This document shows, piece after piece, positions 15,695 through 23,090 of a stretch of 25,715 nucleotides of DNA. The DNA lies in the NCBI GenBank assembly GCA_903890595.1, contig CAITBU010000098.1, positions 1 through 25,715 of the forward strand, given 5' to 3'. The DNA is from an uncultured Holophagaceae bacterium. Its GTDB lineage: Bacteria > Acidobacteriota > Holophagae > Holophagales > Holophagaceae. The notes below the pieces were generated by a model. It had not been told where the DNA came from. It saw nothing but the letters and a program-made list of their open reading frames with translations, and did no database searches. Position 1 is the first letter of the stretch, and the number at the start of each line of letters is the position of its first letter. Position numbers and translations under genes: made by a program.

Positions 15695-16904
15695 CGGCGG
15701 GCCTCGGGAGGCGGGGCAGGCGGATGGTGAAGGCCGAGCCTAGGCCCAGGCCTCGGCTGGAGGCCCGGACCAAGCCGCCATGACGGGTGACGATCTCCTT
15801 GACCAGGAAGAGGCCCAGGCCCGTGCCTGCCACCTGGCGGGTCAGCTCGTCCCCTACTCGGAAGAAGCGCTGGAAGAGGTGGGGCAGGTCCTTGGCGGCC
15901 AGTCCATGGCCAAGGTCGCTCACCACGATGCGGACATCCTCCCCGTCCTCGTCCAGGGTCACGGTGGTCGACCGGGGCTCGGGGGCGTACTTGTAGGCAT
16001 TGCTGAGCAGGTTCTCGATGACGGTGCCCAGGGCCTTGGGGTCGGCGTGGGTCCAGAGGGGTTCGGTGCTGAGGTTCAGGCGCAGCCCCAGGGCGCCGAC
16101 CCCCAGCCGGTGGTCCATGTCCTCGCAGAGCTCCCGGAGCCAGGGCTCCAGCTCCAGGGGCTCCGGGTGGATCACCAGGTTGCCGGCCTCGGCGCGGGCC
16201 ACGTCCAGCAGGTTGCCCACCAGCTCGTTCAGACGCTCCAGATCCCGCTCCATGAGGTCCCGGATGCGGGCTCGCTGGTCATCGGGTAGGGTGCGGGTGA
16301 AGAGGGTCTCGGTCCAGACCCGCAGGGAGGCGATGGGCGTCTTGAGTTCGTGGGTAACGGCGGACGTGAAGTTGCGCTGCCGCTGCCGCAGGTCCAGCTC
16401 CTCCGAGAGCTTTCGGTAAAGCAACACCAGGCCGGACAGCACCACCACCACCATGAAGGCGCCCTCGGTGACCGCCCGGAAAACGGTGTGCCAGCGCTGG
16501 TTCTCCAGCTCGAGGACGGGCTCGGGCCGGAGGGTCAGGTAGGCGGCCCCATCCAGCAGGGCCGGGTCATCCAGGGCGATGGGTGCGGGCACCACCGCCA
16601 CATGGGGATAGCGGCTCTGGATCCGCTTGCGGCGCTGCTCCAGGTCCGGCAGGTTTGGCAGGTGACCCTTCAGGAGCCCGGCCCGGGAGGCACTGCCGGG
16701 CTGGTTCTTGGAAAGGATGCTCAGCCCATCCAGCTGCCAGGCCTCGGCCCGAGTGGCCCTCAGGGCCCGGATGCGGGCCTCCATGAGCCGGGAGGACTCC
16801 CGGATCTGCACGTTGCACCACCAGCCCACCTGGACGCATAGGACCACCGACACAGCCAGAAAAATGATGCGCTGAAGCGGGAAGGTGGAGGGGCGGGTCG
16901 CCAT
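15687..16904 (-). CDS. Membrane sensor histidine kinase
   Basis: Two-helix membrane sensor kinase of 405 residues. TM1 is at ~13-31, an extracytoplasmic sensor of ~115 residues follows with no recognisable fold, and TM2 is at ~147-163. The HisKA box FTSAVTHELKTP carries the phospho-accepting H185. The ATPase domain has the N box with N298 (IENLLSNAYKYA), G1 DLGHG (330-334), F box LFQRFFRV and G2 GTGLGLFLVKE. It is first in an overlapping operon with an ECF sigma and its anti-sigma; no response regulator is adjacent, so its partner is encoded elsewhere or the kinase influences the sigma system in another way. Divergent from the next kinase with 65 bases between starts. Confidence 0.93.
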   Translation of the reverse strand: MATRPSTFPLQRIIFLAVSVVLCVQVGWWCNVQIRESSRLMEARIRALRATRAEAWQLDGLSILSKNQPGSASRAGLLKGHLPNLPDLEQRRKRIQSRYPHVAVVPAPIALDDPALLDGAAYLTLRPEPVLELENQRWHTVFRAVTEGAFMVVVVLSGLVLLYRKLSEELDLRQRQRNFTSAVTHELKTPIASLRVWTETLFTRTLPDDQRARIRDLMERDLERLNELVGNLLDVARAEAGNLVIHPEPLELEPWLRELCEDMDHRLGVGALGLRLNLSTEPLWTHADPKALGTVIENLLSNAYKYAPEPRSTTVTLDEDGEDVRIVVSDLGHGLAAKDLPHLFQRFFRVGDELTRQVAGTGLGLFLVKEIVTRHGGLVRASSRGLGLGSAFTIRLPRLPRPADA

Positions 16905-16969
16905 CCTTCCATCTTGGACGAATTTTCACCCCCTTGGCAGACCGTCTGCGCAGGACCATCCTGAACCCC

Positions 16970-18412
16970 ATGGCGAATCCGGATCGTCCCTCGGGTCCTA
17001 AGGCGACCCCACCCCCGCTCCTGGCGGGCAGCGGCCCCAAGCCGACTGCACCGGCCCAGGCGGCCCGGCCCCAGGCGGCGGAGACCGTGCTGGAGCTCAT
17101 GCAGACCCAGCGACAGCTCACCTCGTCCCTCCAGGAGATCCGGGACCTGCGGGCCCGCCTGAGCCAGCGCTCCCACCAGATGCAGGTGCTTCGCCACGTC
17201 TCCGAGATTCTTGCTGCCACCTCCAAGGGCGGCCAGGTGGTGAGCGTGGTGCTGGATGTGCTGGCCCAGGAGTTCCACTGCCGAAGGGCCGTGGTCTGGA
17301 CCCTGGAGGATGGTGGTGCCAGCTATGTGCCCCGGGATGGCACGGGCCTCACCCGGGCCGAGTGGTCCAGCCTGCGCCTGCCGGCACCGAACCCTTTCCC
17401 AGCCACGCCCCTGGTGCTGTTCCAGGGCCAGTGGCTAGACCAGGCCTGCGATGGCCCCTCCCTGGGTCCCCTGCGGGGTGAGGACGGCGCCCAGCTCTAC
17501 TTCATCCCCTTCGAGAATCAGCTCCTCCTGCTGGGCTTCGCCATCCTGGCCATGCCGGCTGAGCGGCGCTGGGAGGAAGAGGAACTGGACTCCATCACCA
17601 TCCTCCAGCGGCAGACCGCCATCTCCCTCTACAACGCCTGGCTGTTCCACGACCTGTCGGACCAGCGGGATGCCCTCCAGCGCCAGGCTCTGGAGCTGGA
17701 GCGCGTCAACGACGCCCTTCGGGAAGCGGACCAGCTGAAGAGCGAGTTCCTGGCCCTCACCAGCCACGAGCTGCGCACCCCACTGACGGGCATTCTGGGC
17801 TTCACGCGGCTGGTGATGGACGGCCTCTACGATGACGCCGAGGAAATGCACTCCATGCTCATGGACAGCTATGTCTCGGGCCAGCACCTGCTCGGGCTCC
17901 TCAACGACATCCTGGACCTGGCCAAGATCGAGTCCGGCAAGCTGGAGGTCCACCCGGTGCCCCACAGCTTGGCTGCCCTGCTGGACGAGGTGAAGCCCAT
18001 TGCCGAGGCCTATCCCCGCAAGCCCGGCGTGGCTCTGGTGTGGCCGGAAGCCCTGGACCTGCCGGATGTCCATGTGGATCCCCACCGCTTCAAGCAGGTG
18101 CTGCTCAACCTGCTGTCCAATGCCCTCAAGTTCACCCGGGAGGGGAGCGTCTCCGTCGACGTGGAACGCAACCCAGGCACCCTCACCCTCCTCGTGATCG
18201 ATACGGGCATCGGCGTCAGCACCGAGTCCCAGGCCCGCCTGTTCCAGAAGTTCGCCCAGGCGGAGGGCGGCCACAGCCGGGAGTTCGGCGGCACCGGCCT
18301 CGGCCTCGTGATCTGCAAGCACCTCATGGGCATGATGGGCGGCTCCATCAGCCTCACCAGCGAAGGCCTGGGGAAGGGCAGCACGCTGAGGGTGACGATG
18401 CTGATTGCTTAA
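16970..18412 (+). CDS. Soluble GAF-domain sensor histidine kinase
   Basis: Cytoplasmic histidine kinase, 480 residues, with no membrane helix. The N-terminus is a Pro/Ala-rich disordered ~40 residues, then a coiled coil (~40-75, LMQTQRQLTSSLQEIRDLRARLSQR). A GAF-like domain follows at ~80-222 and a second helical linker at ~225-258. HisKA carries H266 (LALTSHELRTPLTGILGF), and HATPase_c has N380/N384 (LLNLLSNALKF), DTGIG (411-415) and GTGLGLVICK. The ATG at 16970 is preferred over an upstream TTG at 16934; neither has a strong ribosome site, so the N-terminus is uncertain by 12 residues. The stop is only 4 bases before the heptamer-repeat cassette. No receiver domain or cognate regulator is adjacent. 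Confidence 0.92.
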   Translation: MANPDRPSGPKATPPPLLAGSGPKPTAPAQAARPQAAETVLELMQTQRQLTSSLQEIRDLRARLSQRSHQMQVLRHVSEILAATSKGGQVVSVVLDVLAQEFHCRRAVVWTLEDGGASYVPRDGTGLTRAEWSSLRLPAPNPFPATPLVLFQGQWLDQACDGPSLGPLRGEDGAQLYFIPFENQLLLLGFAILAMPAERRWEEEELDSITILQRQTAISLYNAWLFHDLSDQRDALQRQALELERVNDALREADQLKSEFLALTSHELRTPLTGILGFTRLVMDGLYDDAEEMHSMLMDSYVSGQHLLGLLNDILDLAKIESGKLEVHPVPHSLAALLDEVKPIAEAYPRKPGVALVWPEALDLPDVHVDPHRFKQVLLNLLSNALKFTREGSVSVDVERNPGTLTLLVIDTGIGVSTESQARLFQKFAQAEGGHSREFGGTGLGLVICKHLMGMMGGSISLTSEGLGKGSTLRVTMLIA

Positions 18413-18416
18413 GGGG

Positions 18417-18451
18417 GCTGTCGGCTGTCAGCTATCAGCTATCAGCTAAAG
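18417..18451 (+). repeat. Left heptamer array (5 units)
   Basis: Five consecutive 7-base units: GCTGTCG, GCTGTCA, GCTATCA, GCTATCA and the diverged GCTAAAG. Consensus GCTRTCR. The minus-strand gene ends within the fourth unit, where TCA (18442-18444) reads as its TGA stop. Confidence 0.9.
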
Positions 18452-18810
18452 CGTTGGGGCCGGCGGAGTTTTATCAGGAGGGCCGTGGCCATTCTCTGGA
18501 TCACCTTGATGTGTTCGGTCAGCTGCTCCGAATCGCGCGGTGGTAGGTAGCCGAGGTCTGTTGTCAGGAGGACCTGGTATTCCAATTCGGAAGCTGAGCC
18601 CAGGCCCATCTGGATGAACCGGGCGAAGTCTGCATCCGAGCCGCGGCCACAGCCCTCGGCGAAGTTGGTGGCGATGGAGGCGGCGGACCGGCGCATCTGC
18701 CTCGTGATGCCGAATTGTTCGACAGAGGGGAAAGAGGCGGTGGACATGTAAACGGAGAGCACCAGCTGATGGGCCTCCCGCCACACCGCCAGGTTCCTGA
18801 AGTCCTGCAT
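18442..18810 (-). CDS. Four-helix-bundle protein (S23 / TIGR02436 family)
   Basis: Small helical protein of 122 residues of the family first seen as the ORF in 23S rRNA intervening sequences and structurally related to Avd of diversity-generating retroelements. Family hallmarks are FRNLAVWREAHQLVLSVY at the N-terminus, FPSVEQFGITRQMRRSAASIATNFAEGCGR (residues 27-56) and GSASELEYQVLLTTDLGYL (71-89). The biochemical role is unknown; a basic, nucleic-acid-binding bundle is plausible. The start at MQDFRNL (18810) is the usual family start; the frame stays open upstream through the right repeat array to an ATG at 18972, which would add 54 repeat-encoded residues. The last codons and stop come from the left array. 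Confidence 0.88.
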   Translation of the reverse strand: MQDFRNLAVWREAHQLVLSVYMSTASFPSVEQFGITRQMRRSAASIATNFAEGCGRGSDADFARFIQMGLGSASELEYQVLLTTDLGYLPPRDSEQLTEHIKVIQRMATALLIKLRRPQRFS

Positions 18811-18899
18811 GTTGGCCTCGGATTGGAACTCCGAGCATAGTCCTCCAGTAGCCTGGTCTATCCTTGAATCAGGCCCGAAAACCTCGACATGGGCCCCGC

Positions 18900-18969
18900 C
18901 GACAGCCGACACCCGACAGCCGACAGCCAATAGCTGATAGCTGATAGCTGATAGCTGATAGCCGATAGC
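18900..18969 (-). repeat. Right heptamer array (10 units, inverted)
   Basis: Ten uninterrupted 7-base units on the plus strand: CGACAGC, CGACACC, CGACAGC, CGACAGC, CAATAGC, TGATAGC four times, CGATAGC. Reverse-complemented they are GCTRTCR, the left-array word. The two arrays could pair into a long stem with the gene in the loop. Units change in blocks (GACAGC-type inner, GATAGC-type outer), as expected from slippage or unit duplication. Confidence 0.92.
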
Positions 18970-18986
18970 CATTACCCGGAGCCCCC

Positions 18987-20177
18987 ATGCCCTATTCCCG
19001 CCGCCCCGAGTTTCTGCCTTTCACCCGCCCCATGGTGGGGGAAGAGGAGATTGCGGAGATCATCGACACGATCCACAGCGGCTGGATCACCACGGGGCCC
19101 AAGTCGGCGAAGTTCGAGGAGGCGCTGCAGGCCTACAACGGCGTGCCTCACTGCCTGGCCATGAACAGTGCCACCACGGCCCAGGAGATCACCATGCAGG
19201 TCCTGGGGCTGCAGCCTGGGGATGAGGTCATCACCACCTCGCTGACCTGGGTGAGCACCCTCAGCACCATCGTCCTGCAGGGGGGCGTGCCGGTGCTGGT
19301 GGACATCGACCCCGTGACCCTCAACCTGGATCCCGCCAAGGTCGAGTCGGCCATTACGCCCCGGACCAAGGGCATCATCCCCGTGCACCTCACGGGCCTG
19401 CCTTGCCCCATGGAGGCCATCTGGAGCATCGCCGAGAAGCACGGCCTCTGGGTGGTGGAGGACGCCGCCCAGGCCATGGGCGCCCACTACCAGGGCACCA
19501 AGATCGGTGGCAATCCCCGCTCGGTGATGAGCGTCTACAGCTTCCACCCCAACAAGAACATGACCACCGGGGAGGGGGGCGCCATCGCCTTTTTCAACGA
19601 CGACTACGAGGGCCGCATCAAGCGCCTGCGCTTCCACGGCATCGACCGGGATGCCTGGAAGCGCTTTGCCAAGGAGGGCAGCCCGCACACGGAGGTCTTC
19701 GAGCCTGGGCGCAAGGCCAACTTCATGGACCTGCAGGCGGCCATGGGCCTGCACCAGATTAAGAAGCTGGACGCCTTCAATGCCCGGCGCGGCGTGCTGT
19801 TCCAGCGCTACCTGGACCTGCTGGGGGACCTGGAGGAGCTGCTCCTGCCCTGGGCGGGCGACGCCGACCATGGGCACTGCTTCCACCTCTTCGTGCTCCG
19901 CATCCATCCGGAGAAGCTGGGGCTGGACCGGGATGCCTTCGTGGCGGCCCTCAAGGAGGAGAACATCGGCACCGGCATCCACTACCGGCCGGCCCACGTA
20001 CACCCCTGGTACCGCGACTTTTATGCTGCCCACCCCCAGCACCTGCCCAAGGATGGCCTGCCCCACAGCGAGTGGAGCGGCGAGCGCCTCCTGAGCCTGC
20101 CCCTCTGGCCCGGCCTCACCGAGGCCGACCAGGACCAGGTGGTGGCGGCCATCAAGCAGGTCATCGGCAGGAACTGA
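18987..20177 (+). CDS. DegT/DnrJ/EryC1/StrS aminotransferase, ArnB-like
   Basis: PLP-dependent sugar-nucleotide aminotransferase, 396 residues. It resembles ArnB (UDP-4-amino-4-deoxy-L-arabinose synthase, ~385 residues) throughout, by my memory of that sequence: FLPFTRP at the start, SGWITTGPK (31-39), DEVITTSLTWVSTLSTI, ESAITPRTKGIIPVH, VVEDAAQAMG, the PLP lysine K190 in SFHPNKNMTTGEGG, and SGERLLSLPLWP near the end. If it is ArnB it would aminate UDP-4-keto-arabinose for lipid A modification, but no other arn gene is nearby, so another 4-keto sugar is equally possible. CCGGAG lies upstream of the ATG, immediately outside the heptamer cassette, so the cassette may separate this gene from its original promoter. 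Confidence 0.88.
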   Translation: MPYSRRPEFLPFTRPMVGEEEIAEIIDTIHSGWITTGPKSAKFEEALQAYNGVPHCLAMNSATTAQEITMQVLGLQPGDEVITTSLTWVSTLSTIVLQGGVPVLVDIDPVTLNLDPAKVESAITPRTKGIIPVHLTGLPCPMEAIWSIAEKHGLWVVEDAAQAMGAHYQGTKIGGNPRSVMSVYSFHPNKNMTTGEGGAIAFFNDDYEGRIKRLRFHGIDRDAWKRFAKEGSPHTEVFEPGRKANFMDLQAAMGLHQIKKLDAFNARRGVLFQRYLDLLGDLEELLLPWAGDADHGHCFHLFVLRIHPEKLGLDRDAFVAALKEENIGTGIHYRPAHVHPWYRDFYAAHPQHLPKDGLPHSEWSGERLLSLPLWPGLTEADQDQVVAAIKQVIGRN

Positions 20178-20232
20178 AGGCGGGGATAAGTCCGCATCCG
20201 ACCTGGATTAACCAGGGAAATAGCTTCTGCCG

Positions 20233-20258
20233 ATAGGGGATTGAGGTCGGTCCCCTAT
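20233..20258 (+). promoter_or_regulatory. Hairpin over the start of the hybrid kinase gene
   Basis: ATAGGGGA (20233-20240) and TCCCCTAT (20251-20258) are a perfect 8-bp inverted repeat with a 10-base loop containing GAGG (20243-20246), the only plausible ribosome site; the last stem base is the first base of the TTG start. Two smaller stems precede it (GCGG/CCGC at 20180-20195 and CCTGG-attaa-CCAGG at 20202-20216). This could regulate initiation or simply separate the transcripts; no T-tract follows, so it is not a classical terminator. Confidence 0.45.
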
Positions 20259-22645
20259 TGCTTAATCTCGTTGTGATCCTCCTGTCGGTGTTGCTGCAGA
20301 TTGTGGCGGCCGGCTTGGCCCTGCGCCTCAACCGGACGGCCGGTCGGCCCTTGGGATGGATCCTTCTCTCCAGTGCCCTGGTGCTGATGGCGGCCCGGCG
20401 CATCTATGCTCTGGCTACCTTTGCTGGAACCCGGTTCCCGGACACCCTGGTCCCCATGGAGGCTTTCGGCCTGGCCATCTCGGCCCTGATGGTGGCAGGC
20501 GTGATCCTCATCCAGGATGTCTTCCGCATCAAGGCTGACCAGGCTACTGCCCTGGAGACCAGGTCGGCCCAGGTCCGGGAGGAGGCCGACAAGCTCCGGG
20601 CGGTCATGGCCGCAGCACCTGTTCCCCTGCTCATCGCTGAGGACTCCCTCTGCTGGACCATCCGGGGCAATCCCGCTGCGGACACCCTCCTGCGCATGAG
20701 CACCGGCTCCAACCACTCCCTGTCAGCCATCGGCCCCGAGCGCCCGGTCCACTTCCGCTTCCTGAGGGACGGCAAGGAGATCCGTCCGGAGGACCTGCCT
20801 CTCCAGCAGGCGGCCCTGCGGGGCATCGAGCTGCGTGATGTGCCCCTGGAGCTGGCCTTCTCCGATGGGGAGGTGCGCCACCTCATGTCCTACGCCACCC
20901 CCATGCGGAACCAGGATGGGCAGGTCAGTGGGGCTGTCTGCTGCATGGCGGATATCACCGACCTGCGTCGGGCTGAAGCCGCCCTGCTGGCCAGCGAGGC
21001 CGAGGTCCGGCGGAGCGCCGATCGCCTGGGGGCGCTGGTTCGCCTCAGCCAGGTGGACAATACCAGCCTCCGGGAGGTGCTGGCGTTCGGGCTGGATGAG
21101 GCCGTGGCCCTCACGGCGAGCGCCATCGGCTACCTCTACTTCTACGACGAGTCCCGGGAGGAATTTACCAAGTTCTCCTGGTCGCACGGGGCCCTGTTGG
21201 CTGGCGAGCCCGACGAACAGCAGTCCTCCAGTCCACTGGCTGCCACGGGTATCTGGGGCCAGGTGGTGCGCCTCCGGGGTCCGGTTCTCCTGAATGGGGT
21301 CGAGGCCTGCCAGGCCAAGGTGGGGGACTTTCCGGAAGGTCTGGTTCCCCTGCGCCGCTTCCTGAGCGTGCCTGTGCTCCGGGGCTCCCAGATCGTTGCG
21401 GTGGTGGGGGTTGGCAACAAGGAGGCCCCCTACAGCGAGAAGGATGTCGAGCAGCTGAACCTCTTCATGAACGGGCTGTGGGCCATCGTGGAGCGCCGCA
21501 ACGCTGAAGAAGCCTTGGCCAAGGCCCGGAAGATGGAGAGCCTGGGCATGCTGGCGGGGGGCATCGCCCACGACTTCAACAACATCTTCCAGGCCATGGT
21601 CGTGAACCTGGAGCTGGCGGAGGCCAGCCTGCCCGAGGAGTCCCGGGAGCACACCTACCTCCATCGTCTCCGGTCGGGCCTGGACCGGGCCTCTCGCCTG
21701 AGTCGGGACATCCTCCACAGCTCCGGTGGCGACCTGCGGCGCCCTGAGTCCCTGGAGCTGAACCCGATGGTTGCGCAGGTGCTGGAGCAGCTGCGGCTAC
21801 CGGTGCAGCGAGACTTCGGCCAGGACCTGCCCCGGGTGATGGTGGACCCGGTCCTCCTGGGGCGGGTGGTGGAAGGCTTCGTGTCCAACGCCCATGAGGC
21901 CAGCAATGCCTCTGGCAGGATCGTTCGGGTTCGCACCTTCCTGCGGTCAGTGACGCCCCTGGACCTGGGCACCGGGCACTGGCCTGAGCCGGTGGAAGCT
22001 GGCCCTTACGCCGTGATCGAGATCTCTGATCAGGGGCACGGCATCGATCCCGCAGCACTGCCCCGGATCTTCGATCCCTTCTTCACCACCCGGGGGCTGG
22101 GGCGGGGTCTCGGTCTGGCCGCCGCCCTGGGCATCGTGCGCAGTCACCGGGGCGGGATTCAGGTGGAGAGCATCCTCGGGGTGGGCAGCGTGTTCCGCAT
22201 CCACTTCCCCTGCCCGGACCTCCCGGAGGTGCTGCCACTGGCATCCACCGAAGGCGTCCGGGGGCGGAACCTGGTGCTCCTGGCAGATGATGAGGCTGAG
22301 CTCCGGGAAGTCATGGGAGAGATGCTGGAGTCCTGGTTCGGCCTGCAGGTGGTGGCGGCTGCGGACGGGCAGGAAGCGCTGGAGACCTTTGCCCGGGACC
22401 CTCAGGCTTTCGACCTGGTGATCCTGGACGCCAGCATGCCCCGCATGGGCGGCGTAGAGGCCTTCCAGGCCATGCGGGGCATCCGGCCGGGCTTACCTGG
22501 GATCCTCTGCAGTGGCTACGCCTTGCCCGTGTCCCGGGAGCGGGCCATCGCCGACGGGTTTGCCGACTTCCTCCGGAAACCCTTCAGCAGCGCAGAACTC
22601 GAGGCCATGCTGGACCGCGTGATGGGCCAGCGCACCGGGCACTAA
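20258..22645 (+). CDS. Membrane hybrid histidine kinase (PAS-GAF-HisKA-HATPase-REC)
   Basis: Hybrid sensor kinase of 795 residues. Three N-terminal membrane helices (~4-24, 33-51, 68-88) are followed by a helical linker, a PAS domain (~112-237, ending CCMADITDLRRAEAAL) and a GAF domain (~255-412). HisKA carries H438 (MESLGMLAGGIAHDFNN), the ATPase domain has SDQGHGIDP and GLGRGLGLAAALGIV, and a C-terminal receiver has phospho-acceptor D724 (VILDASMPRMGG). The GIAHDFNN-type HisKA is typical of kinases that signal through phosphorelay. The start is taken as TTG 20258 with GAGG at 20243; GTG 20273 is an alternative. Stands alone: an 80-base structured leader separates it from the aminotransferase, and a repeat-filled gap follows. 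Confidence 0.92.
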   Translation: MLNLVVILLSVLLQIVAAGLALRLNRTAGRPLGWILLSSALVLMAARRIYALATFAGTRFPDTLVPMEAFGLAISALMVAGVILIQDVFRIKADQATALETRSAQVREEADKLRAVMAAAPVPLLIAEDSLCWTIRGNPAADTLLRMSTGSNHSLSAIGPERPVHFRFLRDGKEIRPEDLPLQQAALRGIELRDVPLELAFSDGEVRHLMSYATPMRNQDGQVSGAVCCMADITDLRRAEAALLASEAEVRRSADRLGALVRLSQVDNTSLREVLAFGLDEAVALTASAIGYLYFYDESREEFTKFSWSHGALLAGEPDEQQSSSPLAATGIWGQVVRLRGPVLLNGVEACQAKVGDFPEGLVPLRRFLSVPVLRGSQIVAVVGVGNKEAPYSEKDVEQLNLFMNGLWAIVERRNAEEALAKARKMESLGMLAGGIAHDFNNIFQAMVVNLELAEASLPEESREHTYLHRLRSGLDRASRLSRDILHSSGGDLRRPESLELNPMVAQVLEQLRLPVQRDFGQDLPRVMVDPVLLGRVVEGFVSNAHEASNASGRIVRVRTFLRSVTPLDLGTGHWPEPVEAGPYAVIEISDQGHGIDPAALPRIFDPFFTTRGLGRGLGLAAALGIVRSHRGGIQVESILGVGSVFRIHFPCPDLPEVLPLASTEGVRGRNLVLLADDEAELREVMGEMLESWFGLQVVAAADGQEALETFARDPQAFDLVILDASMPRMGGVEAFQAMRGIRPGLPGILCSGYALPVSRERAIADGFADFLRKPFSSAELEAMLDRVMGQRTGH

Positions 22646-22718
22646 GCGGACCTTGAGCTTCAAGGATCTCCACGATATTTCAGTTCGTCTCGCGTATCGG
22701 TGCAGCCGATACCGAGAA
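22646..22718. other. Non-coding gap after the hybrid kinase with two hairpins
   Basis: No gene seen. Two perfect stems occur: CCTTGA-gct-TCAAGG (22651-22665), 6 bases after the kinase stop, and GTATCGG-tgcag-CCGATAC (22694-22712). Either may help end the kinase transcript, though neither is followed by a run of T. The dispersed repeat begins immediately afterwards. Confidence 0.4.
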
Positions 22719-22833
22719 GAACACGAAGAACTGCCTTAGATAGGGCACGAAGCAAGTCGTCGCGCCGACAGGGCATCTGGGCCTGCGGCCCCCGGTCGCG
22801 TGCGACCGGCCAAGGGGGCGGCGGCTGGAACGG
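22719..22833 (+). repeat. Dispersed hairpin-rich repeat, copy 2
   Basis: Plus-strand copy of the element found reversed at 5260-5374. It includes AACACGAAGAACTGCC (22720-22735), GTCGCGCCGACAGGG and a perfect 8-bp stem CCGGTCGC-gt-GCGACCGG (22792-22809), followed by a G-rich run. The similarity fades on both sides, so the shared unit is about 115 bases. The outer terminal repeats flanking copy 1 are absent here. Confidence 0.75.
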
Positions 22834-22839
22834 CTTTTT

Positions 22840-23075
22840 TGGGGATCTTCCGGGATTTCAGGGAAAGAAATCTCACCGCAGAGAACACAGAGAACGCAGA
22901 GGAAAACAGGCAAGGGGAGGCTGAAAAGAAAGGAAGGAACGCGGAGGAAAACCGAGGAGCTGAGGAGAGCGGAGAACGGCCTGAGTGCTTGGGTCGGCGC
23001 GCCTCTGCGCTCTCTGCGTTCTCTGTGGTTGGCAGTTCGTTTTTCCCGGGATTCCCGGATGAACCTTTTTTCTTT
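22840..23075. repeat. Inverted-repeat element built on CRCAGAGAA 9-mers
   Basis: The left arm 22874-22902 has three 9-base units (CGCAGAGAA, CACAGAGAA, CGCAGAGGA) and the right arm 23002-23030 is its inverted copy, matching at 25 of 29 positions. Weaker inverted similarity extends outwards (TTCCGGGATTTCAGGGAAA on the left against TTTCCCGGGATTCCCGG on the right). The centre, ~22903-22975, is strongly purine-rich with degenerate repeats. No coding sequence is credible. It lies between convergent genes (kinase stop 22645, nucleotidase stop 23091), where a long hairpin could end transcription from both sides. Confidence 0.65.
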
Positions 23076-23090
23076 AATTGCAAATGAAGT

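Larger units (their letters stand above)
18417..18969. mobile_element. Putative mobile cassette: four-helix-bundle gene between inverted heptamer arrays
   Basis: A 553-base unit made of one small gene (18442-18810, minus) bounded by arrays of the same 7-base word in opposite orientation: GCTRTCR on the left (18417-18451) and its complement on the right (18900-18969). It starts 4 bases after the kinase stop and ends 17 bases before the aminotransferase ATG, filling the whole gap as an inserted block would. The gene's stop codon lies inside the left array. No transposase, integrase or reverse transcriptase is inside. Calling it mobile is inference from the arrangement; recurrence of the cassette elsewhere would be needed to prove it. 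Confidence 0.5.

Noticed and set aside
18417..18969. CRISPR array
   Set aside because: The repeats are 7-base tandem units without spacers, in two opposite arrays, and no cas gene is near.
22651..22665. Rho-independent terminator after the hybrid kinase
   Set aside because: The CCTTGA-gct-TCAAGG stem is short and has no T-tract, so it is reported only as a hairpin in the gap.
22800..23087. Small plus- and minus-strand frames through the CRCAGAGAA repeat region
   Set aside because: The translated peptides simply restate the repeat and lack start signals; the region is best explained as non-coding repeat.
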